The notes under the pieces are model-generated. The model had not been told where the DNA came from and did not search any database. It was given only the letters and a program-made list of their open reading frames with translations. From assembly GCF_009363895.1 (NCBI RefSeq), contig NZ_CP045434.1, positions 620,001-684,000 on the forward strand: a stretch of 64,000 nt of DNA, read 5' to 3'. Within the stretch, counting starts at the first letter, position 1. Every line of letters starts with the position of its first letter. The translations under genes and the position numbers were made by a program. Below are positions 37,722 through 46,427 of this stretch, in pieces. This DNA is from Sphingomonas ginsengisoli An et al. 2013. GTDB taxonomy: Bacteria; Pseudomonadota; Alphaproteobacteria; Sphingomonadales; Sphingomonadaceae.

Positions 37722-37840
37722 GTCTTGGGGACTAAGTTGACGGGCGTGGCTGGCGCAAGCCTTGGGTCCGGCGTCTGCAGTCGAGAAGCACCGGGGCGAG
37801 TGGGCCGCATCTGCCTTCGCGACGCTTCAGCATAAGTATG

Positions 37841-37852
37841 ATAATATGCATT
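37841..37852 (-). promoter_or_regulatory. AT-rich motif identical to part of ARG-box operator 2
   Basis: On the minus strand this reads AATGCATATTAT, the same twelve bases found at 2838-2849 in the argR operator. It lies about 120 bases upstream of mazG, in a very AT-rich patch within a GC-rich genome, so it may be an ArgR half-operator or part of a promoter. The palindrome is incomplete here, so ArgR binding is doubtful. Confidence 0.25.
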
Positions 37853-37883
37853 ATGTAAGTTAAAGATGGCTGAACTGACGTTT

Positions 37884-38468
37884 TCACGCCTCCAGAATCA
37901 ACCAGCGCCCCTCGACCCCCCACCGCTGCAACGACGACAGCCAGTTCATCCCAAGCACGTTGATGTCGTCGTTACCGGCGACGAACACAGTCATGTCGCG
38001 CCGTTCGACGCCTTCGAGGGCGATCGTGTCAGCGCGCGCGCGGCCGACGCGGATCACGCCGTTGCCGGTGCGGACCAGTTGCCCGCGCCCCTCGAGCGCC
38101 CGCAGTCTCGTCTCGGCGGCGGTAGCCGCGCCAACAGTGGTCATTGTCGCGCCGCTGTCGATGAGGAATTTGACCGGCACGCCATTGACCTCGGCCTCGA
38201 CCCAGAAATGTCCGTCGAGCGCCATCGGAATGCGCAGAGTCTGGCCGATCTGAACCGGCTCGCCGGTTGCTTCGGACCGCAGCCTTTGCGCAACATAGCC
38301 GAGATCGTCGCGAAAGCTGAATACCACAAACCCGGCGGTGAAGATCGTCGCCCATGCCACCATCATGGTGAGTGTGCTGCCGACCCGGCTCCGGCGGCTG
38401 ATCAGACTGCCCGCGAGCAGCATGATGGCCATGAGGATATAGAGGCTGCCGAGATGAAGGTCGTTCAT
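37884..38468 (-). CDS. Membrane-anchored retropepsin-like aspartic protease (clan AA)
   Basis: 194 residues. Two N-terminal membrane segments (about 8-25 and 33-53) precede a single retropepsin-like domain of the TIGR02281 type. The catalytic Asp is in KFLIDSGATMTTVG and a flap-side segment in NVLGMNWLSSLQRW; one Asp per chain implies a homodimer. It is a tandem paralogue of the gene at 38494-39087 (26-base gap). The substrate is unknown. Confidence 0.86.
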   Translation of the reverse strand: MNDLHLGSLYILMAIMLLAGSLISRRSRVGSTLTMMVAWATIFTAGFVVFSFRDDLGYVAQRLRSEATGEPVQIGQTLRIPMALDGHFWVEAEVNGVPVKFLIDSGATMTTVGAATAAETRLRALEGRGQLVRTGNGVIRVGRARADTIALEGVERRDMTVFVAGNDDINVLGMNWLSSLQRWGVEGRWLILEA

Positions 38469-38493
38469 AAGGCGTCTGAAGTGGGGCGCTGGG

Positions 38494-39087
38494 TCAGGGG
38501 ATCAAGACGAGCGTGCGCCCGTCCGAACGCCAGCCGCGAAGCGATCCCAGGAAATTCATCCCGAGGACGTTGAGCCCTTCCTGCGGAGCGATCAACACCG
38601 GAAAGTCGCTGCGGACGATCGGTCCGACCTGCAGGGAATTGGCTTCGCTGTGCTTCATCACCACCGAGCCGTTGGCGGTATCGACCTGCTCGACCCGGAG
38701 GCCGGTCTCGAGCTTGGCTTCGTCCGCAATCGACTGTTCGACAGTGGTGGTCGTCGCGCCGCTGTCGATCAGGAAATCGACGGGCACGCCGTTGACCATG
38801 CCCCGGATCCAGAAATGGCCGTCGTCGCGCACGGGGATGCGTAGCTCGCCGCCCGCGACCTCCCCCTGGCTGGCGCCGCCGGTGATTGCCGCCGTCATGC
38901 GGGTGCCAAGAACCTTCCACTCGTCCTTGAAGGCGACGATGGCGATGCCGAGCGCGAAGATACCGACCCAGGCAAGCGCCATCTTGGCGGTGTCCTTGAG
39001 CGGCAAGCGTCGCGCCGCAAGCGAACTGCCCACCACGACCAGGAACAAGACCAGATAAAGTGCCTGCGGAATCTTGTCGTCGTTCAC
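38494..39087 (-). CDS. Membrane-anchored retropepsin-like aspartic protease (clan AA), paralogue
   Basis: 197 residues with the same architecture as its neighbour: two membrane segments and a periplasmic or cytoplasmic retropepsin domain with DFLIDSGATTTTVEQ and NVLGMNFLGSLRGW. DDGHFWIRGMVNGVPVDFL aligns with DGHFWVEAEVNGVPVKFL of the other copy, showing duplication. The GTG start at 39087 overlaps the MBL hydrolase stop by four bases, so the pair belongs to the tatD-metG-holB-tmk transcript. Confidence 0.87.
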   Translation of the reverse strand: MNDDKIPQALYLVLFLVVVGSSLAARRLPLKDTAKMALAWVGIFALGIAIVAFKDEWKVLGTRMTAAITGGASQGEVAGGELRIPVRDDGHFWIRGMVNGVPVDFLIDSGATTTTVEQSIADEAKLETGLRVEQVDTANGSVVMKHSEANSLQVGPIVRSDFPVLIAPQEGLNVLGMNFLGSLRGWRSDGRTLVLIP

Positions 39088-39848
39088 CAGCCCAATTCCA
39101 TTCCGTCGACCGCGGGCACCGCCCAGTCGGGCAGCTCACAGGCAAGCTGCTGCACATCCATGCTGTTGTCCATGTGGCTCAGCACCAACTGTCCGACCCC
39201 GAGCTCACGCGCCCAGCCGAGCACCGCGTCGAGATGGGCGTGGGTAGGGTGCGGGCGGCGGCGCAGGACGTCGGCCACCCAGATGTCGACTCCGGCGTAG
39301 AGCGACGTCATTTCCTCGGTCATGGCGTGGAAGTCGATCGCATAGACGATGCTGCGTCCGCCTTCGTCGAAGCGCATCCCAAGCGAAGTGATGTTGCCGT
39401 GAGGCTGGTCGCAGAATAGGACCCGTACTTCGCCGAGCTGCCATGCCGCGGTGATCGGTTCAAGCCGCGCCACCGCCGGGTAAAGCGCGCTGCCATGGAA
39501 CAGGTAACCGAACCTTTCGTCGATCCGGGCGATTAACTCGGGCCGGCCATAGACCGCGACCTGGTCGCCGCGATTGTGGGCGATCTGGCGGATATCGTCG
39601 ATGCCGTGGAGGTGGTCGGCATGATCGTGGGTCACGATGACGCGGTCGACCTCCCCCACCCCCGCGGCGTTGAGCTGCTCGCGCAGGTCGGGGCCGCAGT
39701 CGATGAGGATGCGCTCGCCGCCGGCCTCGACAAGCGCGGCCGCGCGCATCCGGCGGTTGCGCGCGTCGAGCGGATCGCAACTGCCCCAGTCATTCCCGAG
39801 CCGCGGCACGCCCGACGACGTCCCGCAGCCGAGGATCCGCAACTTCAT
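39084..39848 (-). CDS. MBL-fold metallo-hydrolase (PhnP-like)
   Basis: 254 residues. The metal-binding HxHxDH motif is in VIVTHDHADHLHGIDD, with LRILGCGTSSGVPRLG at the N terminus, YAIDFHAM and LSHMD carrying further ligands. The fold resembles PhnP-like phosphodiesterases. It is coupled to tatD by a four-base overlap, an arrangement frequent in alphaproteobacteria. The natural substrate is not known. Confidence 0.9.
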   Translation of the reverse strand: MKLRILGCGTSSGVPRLGNDWGSCDPLDARNRRMRAAALVEAGGERILIDCGPDLREQLNAAGVGEVDRVIVTHDHADHLHGIDDIRQIAHNRGDQVAVYGRPELIARIDERFGYLFHGSALYPAVARLEPITAAWQLGEVRVLFCDQPHGNITSLGMRFDEGGRSIVYAIDFHAMTEEMTSLYAGVDIWVADVLRRRPHPTHAHLDAVLGWARELGVGQLVLSHMDNSMDVQQLACELPDWAVPAVDGMELGW

Positions 39849-40615
39849 CGCGCCGCCTTCGCGAAGAGGCGGAAGAAATTGGCGCTGGTCTGCTCGGCCA
39901 GAACCTTCGGACTGACGTCACGCAGGCCGGCGACGAACGCCGCGGTGTCGGCGACATAGGCCGGCTCGCAGGTCTTCCCGCGATGCGGCACCGGCGCCAG
40001 AAAGGGCGAGTCTGTCTCGACCAGCAGCATGTCGTCTGGAACGACTTTGGCGGTCTCCTGCAGGTCGCGCGCGTTCTTGAAGGTGACGATGCCCGACAGG
40101 CTGATCGACCAGCCGAGCGCAAGCCCCTGCTCGGCCAGCCACCGCGATCCCGTGAAGCAGTGGAGCACGCCGGTGACGTCAGGCGCGCTCTTGAGCAGGT
40201 CGACCGTATCCTCCTCGGCGTCGCGGGTGTGGACGATGACCGGCAGACCGGTGCGGCGCGAGGCTTCGAGGTGGGCGGCGAACCGCTCCTTCTGCGCGCC
40301 GCGGTCGGACTTGTCGTAGTGATAGTCGAGCCCGCACTCGCCGATCGCGATCACCTTCGGATGGTCGGCGGCCGCGACGAGCGCGTCGGCGCCGAGGTCG
40401 GGATGCTGGTCGGCCTCGTGCGGGTGGACCCCGATCGAGGCCCAGACATCGGCGTGGCGCCCGGTCGCGGCGATGACGTCAGTCCATTCACGCTGGCGGG
40501 TCGAGATGTTTAGGAAACCGCGCACGCCGCGCGCCCGAGCGCGGTCGAGCACCGCCGCTTCCTCTTCGACCAGGCCGGGGTAGTTGAGGTGGCAGTGGCT
40601 GTCGATCAGGCTCAC
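39845..40615 (-). CDS. tatD: TatD-family metal-dependent deoxyribonuclease
   Basis: 256 residues of the TatD/YcfH type: N-terminal metal ligands in LIDSHCHLNYPGL, GECGLDYHYDKS, LPVIVHTRDAEEDTVDLL, LHCFTGS and LVETDSPFLAP. These are 3'-5' DNases and tRNA-quality enzymes in relatives. The start is a GTG at 40615, overlapping the metG stop. It is in operon with metG, holB and tmk. Confidence 0.94.
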   Translation of the reverse strand: MSLIDSHCHLNYPGLVEEEAAVLDRARARGVRGFLNISTRQREWTDVIAATGRHADVWASIGVHPHEADQHPDLGADALVAAADHPKVIAIGECGLDYHYDKSDRGAQKERFAAHLEASRRTGLPVIVHTRDAEEDTVDLLKSAPDVTGVLHCFTGSRWLAEQGLALGWSISLSGIVTFKNARDLQETAKVVPDDMLLVETDSPFLAPVPHRGKTCEPAYVADTAAFVAGLRDVSPKVLAEQTSANFFRLFAKAAR

Positions 40616-42111
40616 GCCGCGGCCTCGTCGAGCTCCAAGCGGGGGAACAGCGGCTGCGGCGCGGCGATCCGTCCCGCGGCCCGCCCCTCCTCGATATAGG
40701 CCTGCAATCGCGCCGCGGATGACGGGATCACCGGCGCCACCGCCCTAGTCAGCTGCTCGACCGCCGCCGCCAGGGTGCCAAGCACCGCGGCCATCCGCTC
40801 GGGGTCGGTCTTCCTGAGTGCCCACGGCGCCTGCGCATCGACATAAGCGTTGCAGGCGAAGACCGCGCCCATCCACGCGTCGAGCCCGGTCGAAAAGCTC
40901 AGTCGCCCGAAGTCGGCGGTGAGCGTCTCTCCGGCAACCCGAACCTGATCGAGCAAAGTGACGTCATTTTGAGCGTCGCCAGCCGGCGGCACGAGCCCGT
41001 CCAGATTCTTGACGATCATCGAGAAGGTCCGCTGCGCCAGGTTGCCGAAGCTGTTGGCGAGCTCGGCATTGCATCGGGTGACGATCGCTTCCTCGGAATA
41101 GCTGCCATCCTGCCCGAAGCTGATCTCACGCATCAGGAAATAGCGCAGTGCATCGGTCCCGAAGCGCCGCGCGAGCGCGAGCGGGTCGACGACATTGCCC
41201 GCGCTCTTGGACATCTTCTCGCCGCGCAGGAGGACGTGGCCGTGACCGAACACGTGCCTGGGCAGCGGCAGTTCGGCGCTCATCAGGAAGGCCGGCCAAT
41301 AGACCGCGTGGAAGCGGACCACGTCCTTGCCGATCAGGTGGAGGTCGGCGGGCCAGTGACTGTCCCACCTGGCACCGCCGTCAGGATAGCCGACCCCGGT
41401 GATGTAGTTGGTCAGCGCGTCGAGCCAGACGTACATGACGTGTCCCGGGCTGTCGGGCACGGGTACGCCCCAGTCGAAGCTGGTCCGGCTGACCGAGAGA
41501 TCCTGCAGCCCACCTTCTACGAAGCGCAACACTTCGTTGCGGCGGCTCTCGGGCAGGATGAAGTCTGGCTGCTCGGCGAACAGTTTGAGCAGGCGCTCCT
41601 GATAGGCCGAGAGGCGGAAGAACCAGCTCTCCTCGACGGTCCACTCGACCGGCGTGCCCTGGGGGGACAGCTTCTCGCCCCCCTCTCCGGCCTGCAGCTC
41701 GGCCTCTTCATAAAAGGCTTCGTCGCGGACCGAGTACCAGCCTTCGTAGCGGCCGAGGTAGAGATCGCCTTTGGCCGCCATCGCCCGCCAAATCGCCTGG
41801 CTCGCGGCATAGTGCGCCGGCTCGGTGGTGCGAATGTAGCGATCGTAAGAAATATCAAGAAGATCGTCCATCTCCTTGAAAACGGAGACCATTCGGTCGG
41901 CCATTTCGATCGGTTCGATGCCTTCGGCGCGGGCCGCCTGCGCCATCTTGAGGCCGTGCTCATCGGTCCCGGTCTGGAAGAACACGTCGCGCCCCTGGGC
42001 GCGCTGGAAGCGGGCGATGACGTCGGCCGCGATCGCTTCGTAGGCGTGGCCGATGTGGGGCCGACCGTTGGGATAATTGATCGCGGTGGTGATGTAATAA
42101 GGCTCGGACAT
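40612..42111 (-). CDS. metG: Methionyl-tRNA synthetase
   Basis: Charges tRNA-Met. 499 residues, the short form without the C-terminal EMAP-II dimerisation domain. It has TTAINYPNGRPHIGHAYEA (HIGH motif), GEKMSKSAGNVVDP (KMSKS) and FFQTGTDEHGLK. No CxxC zinc knuckle is evident, as in type without zinc. It is followed by tatD and preceded by holB with an 11-base gap. Confidence 0.97.
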   Translation of the reverse strand: MSEPYYITTAINYPNGRPHIGHAYEAIAADVIARFQRAQGRDVFFQTGTDEHGLKMAQAARAEGIEPIEMADRMVSVFKEMDDLLDISYDRYIRTTEPAHYAASQAIWRAMAAKGDLYLGRYEGWYSVRDEAFYEEAELQAGEGGEKLSPQGTPVEWTVEESWFFRLSAYQERLLKLFAEQPDFILPESRRNEVLRFVEGGLQDLSVSRTSFDWGVPVPDSPGHVMYVWLDALTNYITGVGYPDGGARWDSHWPADLHLIGKDVVRFHAVYWPAFLMSAELPLPRHVFGHGHVLLRGEKMSKSAGNVVDPLALARRFGTDALRYFLMREISFGQDGSYSEEAIVTRCNAELANSFGNLAQRTFSMIVKNLDGLVPPAGDAQNDVTLLDQVRVAGETLTADFGRLSFSTGLDAWMGAVFACNAYVDAQAPWALRKTDPERMAAVLGTLAAAVEQLTRAVAPVIPSSAARLQAYIEEGRAAGRIAAPQPLFPRLELDEAAA

Positions 42112-42122
42112 TGCCTGCCGCC

Positions 42123-43100
42123 CTACCCGCCCTGTCCCCCGGCGGCAACGGAGGCGAGGATGGTCCCGAGCTGGAACACGGTCGCTTGCGGGTCGAGCGA
42201 GTGGCGAGGCGCGAAGCTGGCGAGATCGCGCACCTGCGCATAGGCATCGAGCGTCCGCTGACGGCGCGCGCCTTCCGCGGCGCGGGCGTGGTCGGCGACC
42301 AGACCGGGCAGCAACTCCAGATAGGCCGCGTAGCGCGGCGCGGCGGCTTTGCCGCTGAGCGAGCGGGCGAGCTTGGACCGGCGTTCGTTGGCGGGATCGC
42401 CTTCGCGCAGGATCGCCTCGGTCTCCTGGCGCAGGCTGGCGAGGTCGAGCTCGGCGATGCTGACCGCTCGCCCGACACTACCGCCGGCGAGCGGGATCAG
42501 CTTCGCCTGTTCGGCGGGACTGAGGTCGGGAAGCGCCTCGGCCAGCGCTGCCGTCATGGCGTCATCGTCCAATGGTGCGAAGGTCAGCAGCCGGCAGCGC
42601 GAGCGGATCGTCGGCAGCAACCGTCCGGGCGCGTGGCTGACGAGGAAGAAGATGCTTCGCCCGGGCGGCTCCTCGAGCATCTTGAGCAACGCGTTGGCGC
42701 CGCCGCCTTCGAGCTCGTCGACGCTGTCGATCACCACGGCCCGCCAGTCGGACAGCGCCGGCTGCAGCGCGAACAAGTCTCCCAGCTTGCGTACCTGGTC
42801 GATGGTGATGCTGCGGCGAAGGTCGCCCTTGTCGTTGAGGGTCCGCTCGAGCCGACGAAAGTCGGGGTGACTCTCCGCTTCGAGCAGGTGGGCGATCGGG
42901 TGGTCAGCTGAGGTGCAGATCCCCGGGAGGGTCACCCGCGGCCCGGCGGCGTCGGCCAGCACGCGCTCGGCCGCCAGCGTCGCAAAGCGGTTCTTGCCAA
43001 CCCCGCGCGGCCCGGCAAGCAGCCAAGCGTGGTGCATCGCGCCGCTGTCGAGCGCGGCCCGGAAAGCGGTCACCGCGCGGTCCTGGCCGTAGAGCGTCAC
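42123..43100 (-). CDS. holB: DNA polymerase III delta' subunit
   Basis: Clamp-loader subunit, 325 residues. An AAA+ fold with LLAGPRGVGKNRFA (Walker A), VVIDSVDELEGGGANALLK (Walker B region), LEEPPGRSIFFLVSHAP and SRCRLLTF (sensor). Zinc cysteines of the DnaX type are reduced. It starts at a GTG (43100) that overlaps the tmk stop. tmk-holB-metG-tatD is a well-conserved bacterial order. Confidence 0.93.
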   Translation of the reverse strand: MTLYGQDRAVTAFRAALDSGAMHHAWLLAGPRGVGKNRFATLAAERVLADAAGPRVTLPGICTSADHPIAHLLEAESHPDFRRLERTLNDKGDLRRSITIDQVRKLGDLFALQPALSDWRAVVIDSVDELEGGGANALLKMLEEPPGRSIFFLVSHAPGRLLPTIRSRCRLLTFAPLDDDAMTAALAEALPDLSPAEQAKLIPLAGGSVGRAVSIAELDLASLRQETEAILREGDPANERRSKLARSLSGKAAAPRYAAYLELLPGLVADHARAAEGARRQRTLDAYAQVRDLASFAPRHSLDPQATVFQLGTILASVAAGGQGG

Positions 43101-43717
43101 AGGAGGTCGGCGAGCTCGGCGAGCAGCCGCGCCGTCACCGCTTCGGGCGAACCGCTGGCATCGACCAGGCGCACCCGCTCGGGTTCGGCCGACGCGATCT
43201 GCTCGAAGGCGTCGGCGACCGCCTGATGATAGGCCGCGTCGCGTCCGCCGATGCGATCGCTGGCCTCACCGTCGCGCGCCCGCGCTCGCTCCTGCCCCTC
43301 AGGCAGCACCAGGACGAGTGTCCGGTCGGGCAGGAAGTCCTCGCTGCCGAAGCGATGAAGCTCGCGGACCTGCTCGATCCCGAGGCCCCCTGCCCCTCCC
43401 TGATAAGCTAGGCTCGAATCGAGGAAGCGGTCGGACAAGACCCAGCGGCCCGCGGCCAGCGCGGGACGGATGGTCTGCGCGATATGGTCGGCGCGTGCGG
43501 CGGCAAACAGCAGCGCCTCGGCCCGCATCGTCCAGCGATCGGCGCTCCCGCCGAGGAGCAGCAAGCGGATCGCCTCGGCTCCGGCGCTGCCACCCGGCTC
43601 GCGGGTGGTGAGCACGTCCTTGCCAGCGGCGGCCAAGGCGTCAGCCAGCGCCTTCAATTGGGTCGACTTGCCGACGCCTTCGCCACCTTCGAGGGAAATG
43701 AAACGCGCTTGGCTCAA
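43097..43717 (-). CDS. tmk: Thymidylate kinase
   Basis: Phosphorylates dTMP. 206 residues. The P-loop is FISLEGGEGVGKSTQLKAL, followed by TTREPGGSAGAEAIR and VLSDRFLDSSLAYQGGAGG (DR(Y/F) motif). The start is a TTG at 43717 overlapping the dac stop; homology begins right there, and the open frame upstream is antisense-like sequence within dac. Confidence 0.95.
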   Translation of the reverse strand: MSQARFISLEGGEGVGKSTQLKALADALAAAGKDVLTTREPGGSAGAEAIRLLLLGGSADRWTMRAEALLFAAARADHIAQTIRPALAAGRWVLSDRFLDSSLAYQGGAGGLGIEQVRELHRFGSEDFLPDRTLVLVLPEGQERARARDGEASDRIGGRDAAYHQAVADAFEQIASAEPERVRLVDASGSPEAVTARLLAELADLL

Positions 43718-44898
43718 GCCATCCCCAGCAGTTGCTTGAGACCGGCCCAGAAGCGGCCGAAGAAACCGGCTTCCCCGACGTCCTCGCCGGCGACCAGCGG
43801 GGTCTGCTGGACCGTGCCGTCGGGCATGGTGACGACCAGCTGCGCAATCTGCTGGCCCTTGGCGATCGGCGCCTGGAGCGGGCCGTCGTAACGGATTTTG
43901 AGCTTGGGGTCGCCGACCGTCAGTCCGGCCGGATAAGTGATCGCGATCGGCTTGGGCGCGACCAACGACACCGTGCCCGCGCTGCCGAGCTGGACCTGCG
44001 CGTCGCCGACCTTGGCCGCGTTGGCGAACAGCGGCTTGGTCTGCCACGCGCCGAAGCCCCACTCCATCAGCCGCCGCGATTCGACGATCCGCGAATTATA
44101 GGTCTCGAGCCCGGCGAGCACTTCGATCAGGCGGCGGCCGTTCTGCTCGGCCGAGCCGGTGAAGCCGTAGCCGGCTTCCTCGGTATGCCCGGTCTTGAGC
44201 CCGTCTGCGCCGGGCACCGCGCCGAGGATCGGGTTGCGATTGTCCTGCTTAATGTCCGCGCCCGAGCCGAGCGTCTTGCCCCAAGTGAAGCTCGGCTGCC
44301 CATAGAATTGCTTGTAGAGCTTGGGGTGTCGCTCGATCGAGGCCCGGGCGAGCGTCGCCAGGTCGCGCGCGGTGACATAAGTTACCCCATTGTCGGGCCA
44401 GCCGTTGGCGGTGCCGAAGTGGCTGTTCCTGAGGCCCAGCTTCGCCGCCAGCGTATTCATCTGCATCGTGAAGGCCTGCTCGGTGCCGGCGATGCACTCG
44501 GACAATACTACCGACGCATCGTTGCCAGACAGGGTGACGATGCCGTGGAGAAGATTCTCGACGCTGACCTGCTCGTTCGGGCTGAGGAACATGGTCGAGC
44601 CGGCCTGAGGGCCATGCCATTTCGCCCAGGTCTCCGGCCGCACGGTGCAGATCTTGCTGAGCGGCAGCTTGCCCTGGTCGATCAGCTCGAAGGCGACCTC
44701 GGTGGTCATCATCTTCGCCATCGATGCCGGCGGCATCCGCTGATCGGCGTTCTTGTTGAGGAGTTCCGCGCCCGACGACAGGTCGATTAGATAGGCGACC
44801 CGCGCCGGCGTATCGAACGGCGGCGCCGCCGCGACGCTGGCGGTCGAACTCAGCGAAAGGCCGAGGGCGGAAGCGGCAAGCAGCAGGGATCGCATCAT
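43714..44898 (-). CDS. D-alanyl-D-alanine carboxypeptidase (DacC/PBP5-type)
   Basis: 394 residues. A signal peptide (MMRSLLLAASALGLSLSS to about residue 25) leads to a penicillin-binding domain with SxxK in MPPASMAKMMT, SxN in VTLSGNDASV and KTG in DGLKTGHTEEAGY, then a PBP5 C-terminal beta domain and an amphipathic end (RFWAGLKQLLGMA) for membrane attachment. It trims pentapeptide side chains in the periplasm. It overlaps tmk, so cell-wall and replication functions share a transcript. The start region upstream has no clear ribosome site. Confidence 0.94.
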   Translation of the reverse strand: MMRSLLLAASALGLSLSSTASVAAAPPFDTPARVAYLIDLSSGAELLNKNADQRMPPASMAKMMTTEVAFELIDQGKLPLSKICTVRPETWAKWHGPQAGSTMFLSPNEQVSVENLLHGIVTLSGNDASVVLSECIAGTEQAFTMQMNTLAAKLGLRNSHFGTANGWPDNGVTYVTARDLATLARASIERHPKLYKQFYGQPSFTWGKTLGSGADIKQDNRNPILGAVPGADGLKTGHTEEAGYGFTGSAEQNGRRLIEVLAGLETYNSRIVESRRLMEWGFGAWQTKPLFANAAKVGDAQVQLGSAGTVSLVAPKPIAITYPAGLTVGDPKLKIRYDGPLQAPIAKGQQIAQLVVTMPDGTVQQTPLVAGEDVGEAGFFGRFWAGLKQLLGMA

Positions 44899-44987
44899 CG
44901 GAATCAACACAAGCTCCAAAGGAGAGACGGGATTAGCGCGAGCGAGCGTATCGGGCGAGTGCCGCCAGGGCGCCGGGCGTGAAAAAT

Positions 44988-46145
44988 CTACCGCGCGATC
45001 GCGTCGCCGAGCAGTCCGACCGACAGCGCGTAGAAATTCGAGCAGTTGTAATCGAGGATCGCGCGATAGTTGACCGTCGCGAGATAGGCGGTCGCGCCGG
45101 GCCCGTCGGGCTCGATCAGCGTCGCCTGCTCGCTCTCCGGTAGACTGCGACCGGTCGGCACGACGCCGAGCGCGCGCCACTCACGCATGCTGAGCCAGCG
45201 ACTGTGCCGCGCGTAGACCTGAGGACAGCGCGGCGCGACCAGGGTTGAGCGGACTGCGGCCCGGTTGAACCCGGCTGGGACCCGCACCGGTACGCCCCAA
45301 TGCACGTTCGGCTTCCAGCCCGCATCGCGCAGGTAAGCGGCGATCGACGCCAGCGCGTCGAGTTCGCTGTTCCAGATGTCGGCGGTGCCGTTGCCATCGC
45401 CATCGGTGCGCAAGCGGAGCACGACCGACGGCATGAATTGCGGATAGCCCGTCGCTCCCGCCCAGCTGCCCTTGAGGCGGCTGCGCGGCACTCCCTGGTC
45501 AAGCAAGCGCAGCGCGGCGACGAACTCGTCCTCGAAGAAGCTGCGCCGCCGTCCTTCGTAGGCGAGCGAGGCGAGTACCTGCGGCAAATCGAACCCGCCG
45601 GTCACCCGGCCATAGCTCGTCTCATGCCCATAGATCGCTAGCGCAATCTGCGGCTCCACCCCGAAGCGCTGCTCGATCGCGCGCAGATATAAATAATTGG
45701 CCGAATAGCGCGCCTGACCGCGGGCGATGAGGTCGGCGGTGATATGCTTGGCGCGATAGGGCGCGAAGGGCGGCACCGCATTGGGATTGTTGACCTGCCC
45801 CGGCTGGGCGCGGTCGAGCTCGAACACCCGCGCGTTGAGCGTCAAATAGGGCACCACATTCTGGATCGTGGCCTCGCGGATGCCAGCGGCGCGTGCCTTG
45901 GCGGCGAGCCGCTCGCGATAGGCTGCGAAGCCGGTCAGCGGCTGGGAGGTGGGCGCGGCAGGCGTCGAAGCGCCGTAATGGATCGTGACGGGCGTCGGCG
46001 CGGTGACTGGCGCCGAGCGCGGGACGTCGGGCAGCGGCGACAGCGGATCGCGCTGCGCGTTGGCCGGCGCCAGCGCCAGCACGCCCAGACATATCGCCCC
46101 CATCGTCACCTTAGGCCCCACGCGCGATGCACCCTCCCAGTTCAT
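44988..46145 (-). CDS. Lytic murein transglycosylase (MltB-like, SLT_2)
   Basis: About 385 residues. A signal peptide (GAICLGVLALAPANA) is followed by a Pro/Thr-rich linker and an MltB-like catalytic domain with IYGHETSYGRVTGGF (catalytic Glu), GATGYPQFMPSVVL and DGDGNGTADIWNSELDAL. A peptidoglycan-binding-like C-terminal stretch ends the protein. The start could be 46145 or the ATG at 46103, which has AAGGTG just upstream. It cleaves peptidoglycan strands in the periplasm. Confidence 0.88.
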   Translation of the reverse strand: MNWEGASRVGPKVTMGAICLGVLALAPANAQRDPLSPLPDVPRSAPVTAPTPVTIHYGASTPAAPTSQPLTGFAAYRERLAAKARAAGIREATIQNVVPYLTLNARVFELDRAQPGQVNNPNAVPPFAPYRAKHITADLIARGQARYSANYLYLRAIEQRFGVEPQIALAIYGHETSYGRVTGGFDLPQVLASLAYEGRRRSFFEDEFVAALRLLDQGVPRSRLKGSWAGATGYPQFMPSVVLRLRTDGDGNGTADIWNSELDALASIAAYLRDAGWKPNVHWGVPVRVPAGFNRAAVRSTLVAPRCPQVYARHSRWLSMREWRALGVVPTGRSLPESEQATLIEPDGPGATAYLATVNYRAILDYNCSNFYALSVGLLGDAIAR

Positions 46146-46244
46146 AGGGGACCAACGCCAATGCCCCCTGCCCTGTTCACCACCGCCTTGCACGATGACA
46201 CAAAAGGAGACTAGGCCGCCCACGCTGAACCGAGCCTGGCGCGG

Positions 46245-46334
46245 GGATGGGTGGCCGAGTGGTTTAAGGCAGCGGTCTTGAAAACCGCCGTGGGTGCAAG
46301 CTCACCGTGGGTTCGAATCCCACCCCATCCGCCA
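46245..46334 (+). tRNA. tRNA-Ser (anticodon TGA)
   Basis: A 90-nucleotide class II tRNA: acceptor GGATGGG/CCCATCC, D arm TGGCCGAGTGGTTTAAGGC, anticodon stem-loop GCGGT-CTTGAAA-ACCGC, a long variable arm (GTGGGTGC/GCTCAC region), T arm GTGGG-TTCGAAT-CCCAC, discriminator G and an encoded CCA. Reads UCA and related serine codons. It marks the left edge of an accessory-looking stretch. Confidence 0.96.
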
Positions 46335-46427
46335 GTGGCAGTAGACTTGGTTTTCATCAGGTATCGGTTGCACCGCGTCAGCTCGCAGCTAAGCTGTCAA
46401 TGGCTTAGGCCTGAGTTCAACCGTCAC

